From Planctomycetota bacterium (GTDB lineage Bacteria > Planctomycetota > UBA1135 > GCA-002686595), in contig JADJQU010000006.1 of the NCBI GenBank assembly GCA_016712565.1, positions 434,001-498,000 on the forward strand: a stretch of 64,000 bases of DNA, given 5' to 3'. Position numbers and translations under genes: made by a program. The notes below the pieces were generated by a model that had not been told where the DNA came from, ran no database searches, and saw only the letters and a list, made by a program, of their open reading frames with translations. Below, in pieces: positions 8,323-16,819 of the stretch (position 1 is its first letter; each line of letters opens with the position of its first letter).

Positions 8323-9147
8323 TCAGCGCTTCCCGGCGACCGTGGTGCGCTCCAGGCGTCCGCGGAAGACTTCCAGGCCCTCCATGGCGTCCTCGATGCG
8401 GCTGCGCTGGCCGTCGTCGAGGTCCCGGCGCCAGCGTTCGTCGAGCCGGATCGCGTCGATGTTCTTCAGGTAGCCCGAGGCGCTGGAGTGCACCAGGTGC
8501 ACGGTCTCGCGGCTGGGGTGCAGCATTCCTTCCGTGAACTCCAGCCCGAGGAACTGGCACAGGCGCCGCAGTTCACGCTCCGGCTCGCGGCACAGGTCCT
8601 CGTAGTGCAGGGTCAAGGCGCGCTCGCCCCGGCGCCTTGCGTAGGCCGTCAGGCGTTCCATCCACTTGACGTGCTTCACCAGCTGGCGCTCGAGGTCGCG
8701 ATCCTGCCGCAGCGCCGAGGCGATCACGCCGCGGGAATCGCGCACCAGGAACACGTAGCCCTCGCCGCGGTCGAGCCACCAGCGCGTGCGCCGCCAGACC
8801 AGGGTCTTCGAGAGGTCGAAGGCCATCTCGCGGCCCGCCTCCCGGGCCAGGCGGTCGAAGGTCGCGACGCCGAAGCGCCGCCAGTCGAAGCCGGTCTCGC
8901 GCTCGAGCTCCTGGACCCGCGCGGTCCAGAACGAGCACTGGGACATGCGCTGGCCGCAGGTGCAGAAGAAGTCCTGTTCCAGGGCCGGGCCCAGGCGCAG
9001 CAGCTCGCCCACGGAGAGCACCCGCGGGTGCTGGCCCAGCATGCGGCCCAGCATGGTCGAGCCGCAGTGGGCCAGGCCGAGCACGAAGACCACGGGAAAA
9101 CGCGGGGCTCCACTGGGGCGCACGGGCTTCTTCGGGAACAGCACCAC
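8323..9147 (-). CDS. Sulfotransferase family protein
   Basis: The protein of about 274 residues matches the PAPS-dependent sulfotransferase fold. The N-terminal PVVFVLGLAHCGSTMLGRML (near residues 15-35) is the 5'-phosphosulfate binding loop, and LVRDSRGVIASALRQ (near 135) is the 3'-phosphate binding segment. The usual motif of a C-terminal Leu-rich and Ser/Thr region follows. The family transfers sulfate to sugars, lipids or proteins; the acceptor is not predictable. The start is uncertain: the frame is open into the upstream gene, and GTG at 9147 (reading VVLFPKKP) is the best candidate. A TAGGGT box at about 9211 on the same strand could start its transcript. It follows the phospholipase-like gene on the same strand. 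Confidence 0.82.
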   Translation of the reverse strand: MVLFPKKPVRPSGAPRFPVVFVLGLAHCGSTMLGRMLGQHPRVLSVGELLRLGPALEQDFFCTCGQRMSQCSFWTARVQELERETGFDWRRFGVATFDRLAREAGREMAFDLSKTLVWRRTRWWLDRGEGYVFLVRDSRGVIASALRQDRDLERQLVKHVKWMERLTAYARRRGERALTLHYEDLCREPERELRRLCQFLGLEFTEGMLHPSRETVHLVHSSASGYLKNIDAIRLDERWRRDLDDGQRSRIEDAMEGLEVFRGRLERTTVAGKR

Positions 9148-9211
9148 GAGAGCATGCCCCGCGCCTGTGGGGCTGTCCAGCGCAGGCGGGCTGCAGGGGC
9201 CGGCGGGGACC

Positions 9212-10117
9212 CTACCAGTGCGCGCGGGTGCCCGCGGCCCGCGGCGGCGGGGACTGCATGCCCTCCAGGAAGACCCGCGCGCGCTCTTCCGAGCGTTGGC
9301 GGCGCTCCGCCGGCGTGAGCAGCATGGCCCGGGCCCGTGTGGCCAGGGCCCGGGCCTGGGGCTCCTTGCCGCTGGTGTCGAGGTGTTCGAGTCGCGCGAG
9401 CCCCCGGGGCGAGAGCGCCAGCACGATGCGCGCCACGGCGGCATCGCGGAACAGCTCCAGGAAGCCCCGCGTCAGTTGCACGCCCTGGATCGGGTGCATC
9501 AGCGACATGCCCGAGCGCCACTGGCTGCGCTCGCTGACCAGCAGCACGTGGTTGAAGATCAGCTTGTTGGTGCCCATGGAGAGCGCCTTCCTGGGCACCA
9601 TCCGGTTCACCAACTGATCGAGGTCCGAGAGACTCCGATTCTCCTTGAGGCGGGTCACCACTTCCCAGCGCTCATCGGGCACGAAGCGGTCGGCGTTCAT
9701 CTCCCAATACAGGTGACCCAGCCCCCGGCCCCGGGCGTAGCGCGCCAGGTGGTAGGGCACGAAGTGGTTGTGGGCGATGGTGTCCGCGGCCAGATGGGAC
9801 AGATACCCCAGGGCGAAGGCCTCCTCGCCCGGCGTGCGCGCCACCTCGCGCATCTCCGCGACGATGGTCCAGCGGTGGCAGTGGTTGTAGTGCCCCCCGA
9901 AGGCCTTGAAGTTGATCAGGTCCGCGGCGATGTGGCCGTACTGCCAGGCCTCGCGCTCGGCGCTGATCAACGCCGCCACCCGCGGAGGCAGAAGCTCCTT
10001 GCGGCGGCGGAAGACCCGGGCCTCGAATTCCAGGTGGTTCCCCGGTCCCCAGGCCGCGCCCGAGAGTGCGAGCACCAGGAGGACCAGGAGCCACGCCGTC
10101 AGGGGCAAGCTCAACAT
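9212..10117 (-). CDS. Zinc-dependent phospholipase C family protein
   Basis: The 301-residue protein has a signal peptide (about residues 1-23) followed directly by WGPGNHLEF. In the zinc phospholipase C family the mature enzyme begins with a Trp that binds zinc, and cleavage after AA would leave exactly that residue. Histidine motifs continue in sequence: AWQYGHIAAD, HYNHCHRW and YLSHLAADTIAHNHFVPYH, which are likely zinc ligands. It probably acts on phospholipids or related phosphodiesters outside the cytoplasm. The ATG is preceded, with 7 bases between, by a TAGGAA box, suggesting a leaderless transcript. The sulfotransferase gene follows 64 bases on. Confidence 0.85.
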   Translation of the reverse strand: MLSLPLTAWLLVLLVLALSGAAWGPGNHLEFEARVFRRRKELLPPRVAALISAEREAWQYGHIAADLINFKAFGGHYNHCHRWTIVAEMREVARTPGEEAFALGYLSHLAADTIAHNHFVPYHLARYARGRGLGHLYWEMNADRFVPDERWEVVTRLKENRSLSDLDQLVNRMVPRKALSMGTNKLIFNHVLLVSERSQWRSGMSLMHPIQGVQLTRGFLELFRDAAVARIVLALSPRGLARLEHLDTSGKEPQARALATRARAMLLTPAERRQRSEERARVFLEGMQSPPPRAAGTRAHW

Positions 10118-10124
10118 GCGCGCT

Positions 10125-10130
10125 TTCCTA
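10125..10130 (-). promoter_or_regulatory. -10-like box of the phospholipase-like gene
   Basis: TAGGAA on the minus strand, 7 bases before the ATG at 10117. At this distance transcription would begin at or next to the A of the start codon. Confidence 0.45.
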
Positions 10131-10315
10131 ATCCCGGGGCGCGAGGGAGACAAGGGCGCCGCCGGCGCCGGACCGAGCCCGCCGTGCTCGCCGCGGGTCG
10201 AGGACGTCCCCGCGCGCCGACTGTCGGCCGCCGCCCGCGGCCGTTAGGATCGCCCGCCCGCGCCCGACCCGGGCGCCCCTTTCCCTGGACCCCTCGGATA
10301 CCCCTGGAACAAGCC

Positions 10316-11437
10316 ATGGCCGCAGGTGTGCTGATCTTCGTTTCGACTCGCAAGGGCGCCTGGATCCTCGAGAGCGACGCCCGGCGTGCTTCCTTCACGC
10401 TTTCTGGACCCCACTTCTTCGGCCACATCGTGCACCATCTGGTGGCCGATCCGCGCGACGGCCGGACCTGGCTTGCGGCCGCGAAGACCGGCCACCTCGG
10501 GCCCACGGTGTTCCGCTCCACCGACCGCGGGGCCACCTGGGTGGAGTCCGCGCGCCCGCCGGCGTTTCCCAAGGTCGCCGCGGGCGGGCGAGCCGTGGAC
10601 CACGTGTTCTGGCTCACGCCCGGCCATTCCTCCGAACCGGGAACCTGGTGGGCCGGCACCTCACCCCAGGGACTGTTCAAGAGCCTCGACCACGGAGCCA
10701 CCTGGGACAGCGTCCAGGGCTTCAACGAGCACCCGCAATACTCCGCCTGGACCGGCGGTGCCCAGGACGGCACGCCCGACGGTCCCAAGCTGCACTCGAT
10801 CCTGGTGGATCCCCGCGACGCGCGGCACCTCTACCTGGGCATGTCCAGCGGCGGGATCTTCGAGAGTACCGATGGGGGAGCGAACTGGTCGCCGCTCAAC
10901 GGCGGCGTGGCTGCCGACTTCAACCCTGACCCGGATCCGCTCTTCGGGCACGACCCCCATTGCGTGGCCCTCCATCCGGCGCGCCCCGATCGCCTCTACC
11001 ACCAGAACCACTGCGGCATCTACCGCATCGACCGGCCGGAGCGCCGCTGGACGCGCATCGGCAACGCCATGCCCAAGGAGATCGGCGACATCGGCTTCGG
11101 CATCGCCCTCCATCCGCGCGATCCCGAGACCGCCTGGGTGTTCCCCATGGACGGCACCTCGGTCTGGCCGCGCACGAGCCCGGGCGGGAAGCCCGCCCTG
11201 TATCGCACGCGCGACGGCGGTGCGAGCTGGCAGCGCCAGGACGCGGGCCTGCCCCGCGAACAGGCCTGGTGGACGGTCAAGCGCCAGGCCCTGGCGGCCG
11301 ACGACCAGGATCCGGTGGGGCTCTACCTCGGCACCACCAGCGGCGAGGTCTGGGCCAGCGCCGACGAGGGCTCGAGTTGGAGCACCCTGGCGCGACACCT
11401 GCCGCAGATCTACGCGGTCACCACCGGCCGGCGCTGA
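10316..11437 (+). CDS. BNR/Asp-box repeat beta-propeller protein (sialidase-like fold)
   Basis: The 373-residue protein carries five Asp-box motifs of the form S-x-D-x-G-x2-W: STDRGATW, SLDHGATW, STDGGANW, TRDGGASW and SADEGSSW, about evenly distributed. This is the signature of a BNR beta-propeller such as sialidases and sortilin-type domains. It lacks a signal peptide, so it appears cytoplasmic, which is unusual for a secreted-type fold. The Arg triad of true sialidases cannot be assigned. A MoaD/ThiS-like gene follows 45 bases downstream. I recall the same pairing from other bacteria, suggesting the two work together. A TAGGAT box near 10246 may be its promoter. Confidence 0.85.
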   Translation: MAAGVLIFVSTRKGAWILESDARRASFTLSGPHFFGHIVHHLVADPRDGRTWLAAAKTGHLGPTVFRSTDRGATWVESARPPAFPKVAAGGRAVDHVFWLTPGHSSEPGTWWAGTSPQGLFKSLDHGATWDSVQGFNEHPQYSAWTGGAQDGTPDGPKLHSILVDPRDARHLYLGMSSGGIFESTDGGANWSPLNGGVAADFNPDPDPLFGHDPHCVALHPARPDRLYHQNHCGIYRIDRPERRWTRIGNAMPKEIGDIGFGIALHPRDPETAWVFPMDGTSVWPRTSPGGKPALYRTRDGGASWQRQDAGLPREQAWWTVKRQALAADDQDPVGLYLGTTSGEVWASADEGSSWSTLARHLPQIYAVTTGRR

Positions 11438-11482
11438 GCGCCGCCCCGCTCGGCCGGGCCCCGTCCCCGTGCTGCCCATTCC

Positions 11483-11743
11483 ATGAAAGTCCGCCTGCCC
11501 TCACCGCTCCACTCCTACACGGGCGGCCGCTCCGAGCTGGACGCGGAGGGTGCCACCCTGGGCCAGGTGCTGCTGCATCTGGAGGGACGGTTTCCCGGCA
11601 TGCGTTTTCGGATGGTGGACGAGCAGGATCGCCTGCGGCCCCACATCCAGTGCTTCGTGGCGGGCCGGGTCTGTCGCGATCTGGGCGCCGCGGTCGGGCC
11701 CGGGGACGAGGTGATGATCGTGGCCGCGCTCTCCGGCGGCTGA
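11483..11743 (+). CDS. MoaD/ThiS family small sulfur-carrier-like protein
   Basis: This 86-residue protein has the ubiquitin-like beta-grasp pattern of MoaD/ThiS and ends in Gly-Gly (VAALSGG), the terminus that E1-like enzymes adenylate and thiocarboxylate in sulfur transfer. MoaD supplies sulfur for molybdopterin and ThiS for thiazole, but no moaE, moeB, thiF or thiG is near. Its only close neighbour is the BNR-repeat gene 45 bases upstream, with which it probably forms an operon. Whether it is a sulfur carrier or a protein tag cannot be decided from sequence. Confidence 0.85.
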   Translation: MKVRLPSPLHSYTGGRSELDAEGATLGQVLLHLEGRFPGMRFRMVDEQDRLRPHIQCFVAGRVCRDLGAAVGPGDEVMIVAALSGG

Positions 11744-11799
11744 GCGCGGATCCCCCGACCCGGCGACTTCCCACGGCGCCCCGCGGCGCGCAGCGTGCT

Positions 11800-12963
11800 T
11801 CAGGAGCGGGCGCGCTTGCTCCGTGCGCAGCGCTCCACCAGGTCCCGGCTCTGCTCCATGGCCTTCACGTGGGTGTGTTCCAGGGCCAGCTCGCGGGCGG
11901 CGAGGGCTCCGGCGCGCAGGGCCTCCGGTTCGGTCCAGTGAATCAGCGCCCGCTCCAGTGAAGTCCCGTCGCGCTGGCGCGGGAGCACCGTGCCCTGCAC
12001 GGAATCCTGGATCAGCTCGGCGGCGCCGTTGTCCTCGGTGGTGATCGTCGGGAGCCCCGTGGCCAGGGCCTCCAGGGTGGAATTGGCGAAGGGGTCGTAG
12101 CGGGTCGGCAGCACGTAGACATCGGCCGCGGCGAAGCAGTCCTCCGGGTCCTGTCGTCCTCCCAGGAAGCGCACCTCTGCGGAAATCCCCAGGGCCTCCG
12201 CGCGCGCCGCGTGGCGCTTCCCATCCGAGTCGTAACCGACCACCACGAGCCGCGCCGCGGGCCGGTGCCTCAGGAGTGCGGGGAAGGCCTCGAGCACTTC
12301 GGCCAGACCCTTGCGGCCGTAGCCCGTGCCGAGGAACAGCACCAGCGTGTGTTCCCGTCCGAAACCTGCCTCGGCGCGCACGCGCAGGCCGCCCTCCTGC
12401 CTGCGGCGCGGGTGGAAGCGCTCCACGTCCACGCCGTTGTAGATCACCTCGATCTCGCCGGGATCGCGGCCGTAGCGCAGGACCACGTCGCGCTTGACGC
12501 GCTGGGAATTGCACACGACACGCCAGCAGGCGCCGGGGGCCAGGGCCCGGGCCTCGATTTCCAGGATGGTGCGGTGCTTTCCCATGCCCAGGGACAGGCG
12601 CCGTTCCCACGTGCCCAGGGTGTCCTGGTGGGCGAGCTCCAGGTAGGTGGCCTGCAGGCCGCCCCCCAATCGGATCAGGTCCTGGGTCCAGGTGCGACCG
12701 AGGCCGTAGACCACGTCGTAGGAGCGCTCGCGCACGTGGCGCTCCACGGCTTCGGCGAAGGACGACACGCGCCAGGCGCCGCCGAGGGAGAAGGGCCGCA
12801 ACACTTCGAAGCGCACCGCGGGGTGGGGGGGCAGGGCCCGCGACCGGCAGACGATCGTGACTTCGTGCCCGCGCTCCGCCAAGCTCGCGGCGAGCTGATT
12901 CAGGTAGCGCTCCGTGCCGCCGGTCGCGGCGTGGCGCATGTGGGTCAGGGCGACTCGCAGCAC
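11800..12963 (-). CDS. GT4 family glycosyltransferase (WaaG-like, LPS core)
   Basis: The protein of about 387 residues has the two Rossmann domains of GT-B enzymes. The N-terminal domain holds HMRHAATGGTERYLNQL (acceptor side) and the C-terminal domain holds RYDPFANSTLEALATGLP near residue 290-310, the nucleotide-sugar binding E-x7-E type motif. The DPF-N-x3-EA pattern resembles WaaG, which adds glucose to LPS core heptose. I chose GTG at 12963 because a TATGCT box ends 6 bases upstream; an in-frame ATG at 12999 is the alternative. It is divergent from another GT4 gene and is probably part of the same LPS core locus. Confidence 0.85.
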   Translation of the reverse strand: MLRVALTHMRHAATGGTERYLNQLAASLAERGHEVTIVCRSRALPPHPAVRFEVLRPFSLGGAWRVSSFAEAVERHVRERSYDVVYGLGRTWTQDLIRLGGGLQATYLELAHQDTLGTWERRLSLGMGKHRTILEIEARALAPGACWRVVCNSQRVKRDVVLRYGRDPGEIEVIYNGVDVERFHPRRRQEGGLRVRAEAGFGREHTLVLFLGTGYGRKGLAEVLEAFPALLRHRPAARLVVVGYDSDGKRHAARAEALGISAEVRFLGGRQDPEDCFAAADVYVLPTRYDPFANSTLEALATGLPTITTEDNGAAELIQDSVQGTVLPRQRDGTSLERALIHWTEPEALRAGALAARELALEHTHVKAMEQSRDLVERCARSKRARS

Positions 12964-12969
12964 GCCGGG

Positions 12970-12975
12970 AGCATA
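12970..12975 (-). promoter_or_regulatory. -10-like box of the WaaG-like gene
   Basis: TATGCT on the minus strand, 6 bases before the GTG at 12963, which supports a leaderless start there and not at the upstream ATG. Confidence 0.4.
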
Positions 12976-13026
12976 GCGTCGCCCTGCGGGCCGGGGCATC
13001 CTCCTGCACGGCCCCCTTCCGGTCCC

Positions 13027-13032
13027 TACACT
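13027..13032 (+). promoter_or_regulatory. -10-like box of the GT4 gene at 13041
   Basis: TACACT on the plus strand with 8 bases to the ATG. It and the divergent TATGCT box lie about 50 bases apart in the short region between two glycosyltransferase genes. Confidence 0.4.
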
Positions 13033-13040
13033 GCCGCCGC

Positions 13041-14171
13041 ATGTCGCCCGCGGGAGCCCTGACCCTGTGCCACGTCGACGCCGAGCGCGGATTCTCCGGC
13101 GGCGAGGCCCAGGTGTTCCTGTTGATGCGCGGCCTCTGCGAACGCGGCCATCGTTCGATCCTCTTGGCGCCCCCCGGCTCGGAAGCGTCGCGTCGCGCCG
13201 TCCTGGAGGGCTTCGAGGTGCGTGAACTTGCCATGCGCTCGGACCTGGACCTGCCCGCGGTGCTGCGCGCCACCCGGATCCTGCGGGAACTCGCCCCCGA
13301 CCTCGTGCACCTGCACACCTCCCGGGCCGCCTGGATCGGCGGCTTGGCCGCCCGTCGCGCGGGATTGCCCGCCATCGTGACGCGGCGCATGGACCGTGCG
13401 GTGGCGCGCAACTGGCGCACGCGACTTCTCTACGGCCGACTGACTCACGCGGCCGCGGCGATCTCCGAGAGCGTCGCGCGCTCCCTCGTGGAGGGCGGCG
13501 TGGACCCCGGGCGCGTGGTGCTGATCCCGAGTTCCGTGGACGCGGCCCAATGGGAGCCGAAGCGCGCGCGGGCCGAGGTGCGCGCCGAACTCGGAGCGGG
13601 CCCGGAGACCCGCGTGGTGCTGACCCTGGGGGCCCTCGTGCCGCGCAAGGGCATCGACGTCCTGCTGGCGGCCCTGGACGACTTGAGCCTCCGTGGGATT
13701 CGCCCCGCGGTCTGGATCGCCGGCGCGGGCCCGGCCTCCGAGGACCTGGCGCGGCAGGCCCGCGGCCTGTCGCTGGAGGGAGTGCGCTTCCTCGGGGCCC
13801 GCGCCGATGCCCCCGACCTCCTGGCGGCCGCTGACGTGTTCGCCATGCCCTCGCGGCGCGAGGGCCTGGGCGTGGCGGCCCTGGAGGCCCTGGCCGCCGG
13901 CTGCCCCGTGGTGGCCAGTCGAGTCGGCGGGCTGGCCGAGGTGGTCGAGCACGGGGAGAGCGGACTCTTGGTGGACGCGGAAAGGCCCGAGCCCTTGGCG
14001 CGCGCCCTGGAACGCCTGCTTTCGGAGCCCGAACTGCGGCGGCGCTTCGCCCAGGCGGGCCGCGCGCGCGTGGCCCGCCTCTACTCGGCGTCGTCCATGG
14101 TCGCGCGCTACGAGGAGCTGTATCGTCGCGTGCTCACCGAGCGAAATTCTCCCGCGCTCCCGCCCCGCTGA
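13041..14171 (+). CDS. GT4 family glycosyltransferase
   Basis: The 376-residue protein is a GT-B enzyme. The N-terminal half contains DAERGFSGGEAQVFLL, a glycine-rich acceptor loop, and the C-terminal half contains GALVPRKGIDVLLAAL and PSRREGLGVAALEALAAGCP near 270-290, with the usual donor-binding glutamates. It is likely an LPS or outer-membrane glycan transferase; the sugar is not predictable. The ATG lies 8 bases after a TACACT box. A GT2 gene begins 8 bases after its stop, so the two form an operon. Confidence 0.9.
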   Translation: MSPAGALTLCHVDAERGFSGGEAQVFLLMRGLCERGHRSILLAPPGSEASRRAVLEGFEVRELAMRSDLDLPAVLRATRILRELAPDLVHLHTSRAAWIGGLAARRAGLPAIVTRRMDRAVARNWRTRLLYGRLTHAAAAISESVARSLVEGGVDPGRVVLIPSSVDAAQWEPKRARAEVRAELGAGPETRVVLTLGALVPRKGIDVLLAALDDLSLRGIRPAVWIAGAGPASEDLARQARGLSLEGVRFLGARADAPDLLAAADVFAMPSRREGLGVAALEALAAGCPVVASRVGGLAEVVEHGESGLLVDAERPEPLARALERLLSEPELRRRFAQAGRARVARLYSASSMVARYEELYRRVLTERNSPALPPR

Positions 14172-14179
14172 ATCCTCCC

Positions 14180-15037
14180 ATGACGGCCCCGGCGATCCAC
14201 TCGGCAGGCGAAGCGGCGCTCCCCCGCGGATCGCATCCCGCGGCGGCGTCCGGCGCGTCGTCGTTGCCGCGGGTGACGGCCTGCATCATCTCCCTCAATG
14301 AAGAGGATCGCATCGCCGACTGCCTGCGCAGCGTGGACTGGTGCGACGAGATCCTCGTGGTGGACTCCCACTCGACCGACCGCACCCGCGAGGTGGCGGC
14401 GAGCCTCGGCGCACGGGTGATCGAGCGCGACTGGCCCGGCCACGTGGCCCAGAAGGAATTCGCCATCCGCGCCGCGGCCAACGACTGGGTGTTCTGCATC
14501 GACTGCGACGAGCGCGTCTCGCCGCGCCTGCGGGCCGAGATCCAGGCCCTGCGGGAGCAAGGCTTCCCGGGCAGGCCGGGCTGGCGCTTCCCGCGCTGCT
14601 CCAACTACCTGGGCCGCTGGATCCGACACGGGACCTGGTACCCCGACCGGCAGTTGCGGCTGTTCGACCGCCGGCGCGGCAAGTGGGCCGGCCACAACCC
14701 CCACGACCGCGTGGAATTGGAGGGCCGCCCCGGGGAACTCTCCGGCGATCTGCTGCACCTGCCCTACCGATCGCTTTCCGAGCACCTGCGGACCATCGAC
14801 AACTACACGACGATCATGGCCCGCGGCCTCCACGAGCGCGGTCGGCGGGCCGGTGTGAGCGACCTGTGGGTGCGCCCGGCCGCGCGCTTTCTCAACTTCT
14901 ATTTCCTGCGACTGGGGCTCTTGGAGGGCTGGCGGGGCTTTCTGATGGCCTGCCTGGCGGCCCAGTACGTGCGCCTCAAATGGGCCAAGCTCCTGATCCT
15001 CCAGCGGGACGTGGGCCCCACCGCACCCCCGGAATAG
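14180..15037 (+). CDS. GT2 family glycosyltransferase (WaaE/KdtX-like)
   Basis: The 285-residue protein has the GT-A fold. After a Ser/Ala-rich start it reads ACIISLNEEDRIADCLRS, then EILVVDSHSTDRT (the DxD-type nucleotide-sugar region near 60-75) and IDCDERVSP (near 115, metal binding). This is the pattern of WaaE/KdtX, which adds beta-1,4-glucose to the first heptose of the LPS core. The C-terminus has a helix-rich segment, FLNFYFLRLGLLEGWRGFL, probably for membrane association. It follows the GT4 gene by 8 bases. Together with the divergent WaaG-like gene it suggests an LPS core assembly locus. Confidence 0.88.
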   Translation: MTAPAIHSAGEAALPRGSHPAAASGASSLPRVTACIISLNEEDRIADCLRSVDWCDEILVVDSHSTDRTREVAASLGARVIERDWPGHVAQKEFAIRAAANDWVFCIDCDERVSPRLRAEIQALREQGFPGRPGWRFPRCSNYLGRWIRHGTWYPDRQLRLFDRRRGKWAGHNPHDRVELEGRPGELSGDLLHLPYRSLSEHLRTIDNYTTIMARGLHERGRRAGVSDLWVRPAARFLNFYFLRLGLLEGWRGFLMACLAAQYVRLKWAKLLILQRDVGPTAPPE

Positions 15038-15098
15038 AAGGGGAGCGGCCCGGGTACTGCCGAAAAGCCCCGGGGCCCCCCGGCGGGCCGATTGCCGC

Positions 15099-15113
15099 GA
15101 GCCCCGGGGGCTC
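15099..15113. terminator. GC palindrome, possible terminator
   Basis: GAGCCCCGGGGGCTC, a 7 bp inverted repeat inside the 224 bp space after the GT2 gene. It may end the glycosyltransferase transcript, but it has no U tract and no wider support. The rest of that space shows nothing else I can name. Confidence 0.3.
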
Positions 15114-15261
15114 CGCCCGGGTTCCTGGGGATGCCGGACCTCCACGGCGGGCCTCCCTATTCATGGAGTCCCCCGGGACGAGCCCCCTGGACGGCCGCCC
15201 CGCTCCGCTGCAAGGTCAGTGTCCGTCCACCGCCCGAAGCACCCCCGCAGAACCCTCCGCG

Positions 15262-16734
15262 ATGAAGAACCTGCTGCTGTCCGCCTGTCTGCTCGCCGCC
15301 ACCGGCCCCCTCTTTGCCGGCGACGTGCGCTGGGAAAAATCCCTGGACGAGGCCCTGGCCAGGGCCAAGGCCGAGAACAAGCCCGTGTTCCTGGCCGTCA
15401 ACATGGACGGTGAGCGCGCCAACGATCAATTGGCGACCAAGACCTACGCCGACAAGTCGTTCCAGGAATGGGCGGCGCGCACCGTCAACGTGGTGGCCAG
15501 CGCCGCCGAGCACGCCAGCCTGGGCAAGCCCTGCCCGCGCTTCGACGGCCTGGAGTGCATCGACCACCGCCGCGCGGATTCCGCCGCGCGAGCCTCCGTG
15601 CTCAAGCCCGACAGCCAGGGTTTCGTGATCGCTCCCCAGCACGTGTGGATCGCACCCGACGGCAAGCTCCTCTTCAGCGTGCCGTACGCGGTGACCCTGG
15701 AGGAGCTGAACTGGTGCATGGCGAGCGCCCTGCGGGAAGTGGCGCCCGACTCGGTCAAGCTGCCCGCCAACGGCCGCGTGCCGCGACGCCTGATCGCCGG
15801 CGGCGTGTTCGATCCGGCCACCTCGGGATCGGGGATCGCCGATCGGCCGCCGACGCGGGAGGAAGCCCTGGAGATCGTCAAGGAGATGAAGAAGAGCTGG
15901 TTCGCGCTGGAGAACGGCGAGGACGCGCGCCGTCTCTTGATGTCGGACGAACCGGAAGTGCTCGACTTCGTGCGCCAGCAGTTGCGCGGCAGCATCGGGA
16001 GCTTCCTCGGTGGCGGCGGCGGCGCGGGCGGCGGGGGGGGTGGCGGTGGTCGCGGCGGTGGAGGAGGGGGCGGCGGCCGCGGCGCCAACTCCGGTCGCTT
16101 CCATGCGCAGATCCTGCACCAGATCGGCATCGTCTCCCCGGCGACCTATTGGGAACTGGCCAGCGAGTCCCTGGAGAATTCCGACGCCTCGGTGCGCGCC
16201 GAGGCCGCGGTGGCACTGGAGCAGCTGGCCGCGCCCGAATCCGTGCGCGCGCTTTCCGCGGCGCTCGCCAAGGAGGACGACGCCCTGGTCAAGAAGGAGA
16301 TCCTGCGGGCCCTGGGCAGCGCGGGCGCCGCCGACGCCAAGGCCCGTGCGACGCTGATCAAGCGCGCCAAGACGGACAAGAACGAGACCCTGCGCTGGAA
16401 CGCCGTGGCCGCCATGGGATTCGGCGCCGCCGATCCCGAGCTGCAGGCTTTCCTGCTGGCCGCCCTGGCGGGCAAGGATCCGCGCGCCAAGACCGCCGCG
16501 GCCTGCGCCCTGGCGTTGTCGCGCGACAAGCAGTTCGTGCCCCTGCTGGAGGCCCAGCGAGCCGAACTCACGGAGGGCGCCGATCCCTTCGAGAAGCAGG
16601 CCCAAGGCGCCATCGGCGCGGCCCTGGCGGTGCTCAAGGGGGCCCCCCTGGGCGAGATCGAGCCGCCGCTTGCGAAAATTTGCGGCGACGACATCCGACG
16701 CGAGCGCTGGTTCCCCATGCGCCGGCCCCAGTGA
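15262..16734 (+). CDS. Exported thioredoxin-fold / HEAT-repeat protein with polyglycine linker
   Basis: The 490-residue protein has a signal peptide (residues 1-20, LLSACLLAATGPLFAG). A thioredoxin-like domain follows (about 20-190), recognised by WEKSLDEALARAKAENKPVFL and the cis-Pro-like stretch PQHVWIAPDGKLLF. The normal CxxC active site is absent; the region instead has CPRFDGLEC. A glycine run of about 26 residues with a few Arg (near 250-276) joins it to HEAT-like repeats (about 285-480), such as DASVRAEAAVALEQLA. It is probably a periplasmic scaffold or binding protein and not a redox enzyme, by inference. It stands alone, convergent with pyrD. Confidence 0.78.
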   Translation: MKNLLLSACLLAATGPLFAGDVRWEKSLDEALARAKAENKPVFLAVNMDGERANDQLATKTYADKSFQEWAARTVNVVASAAEHASLGKPCPRFDGLECIDHRRADSAARASVLKPDSQGFVIAPQHVWIAPDGKLLFSVPYAVTLEELNWCMASALREVAPDSVKLPANGRVPRRLIAGGVFDPATSGSGIADRPPTREEALEIVKEMKKSWFALENGEDARRLLMSDEPEVLDFVRQQLRGSIGSFLGGGGGAGGGGGGGGRGGGGGGGGRGANSGRFHAQILHQIGIVSPATYWELASESLENSDASVRAEAAVALEQLAAPESVRALSAALAKEDDALVKKEILRALGSAGAADAKARATLIKRAKTDKNETLRWNAVAAMGFGAADPELQAFLLAALAGKDPRAKTAAACALALSRDKQFVPLLEAQRAELTEGADPFEKQAQGAIGAALAVLKGAPLGEIEPPLAKICGDDIRRERWFPMRRPQ

Positions 16735-16819
16735 TCCCGCCGACGGGGCCGCAGGCCCCCTTCGCGTCGCCTGAGCCGGACCGCCCGGGCCGAGCCCAGG
16801 GGGCGGACCGCGGCCTCTG

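Noticed and set aside
16745..16759. GGGGCC-GCA-GGCCCC hairpin between the thioredoxin-HEAT gene and pyrD as terminator
   Set aside because: A 6 bp stem with 3 base loop is expected often by chance at this GC content, and there is no further support.
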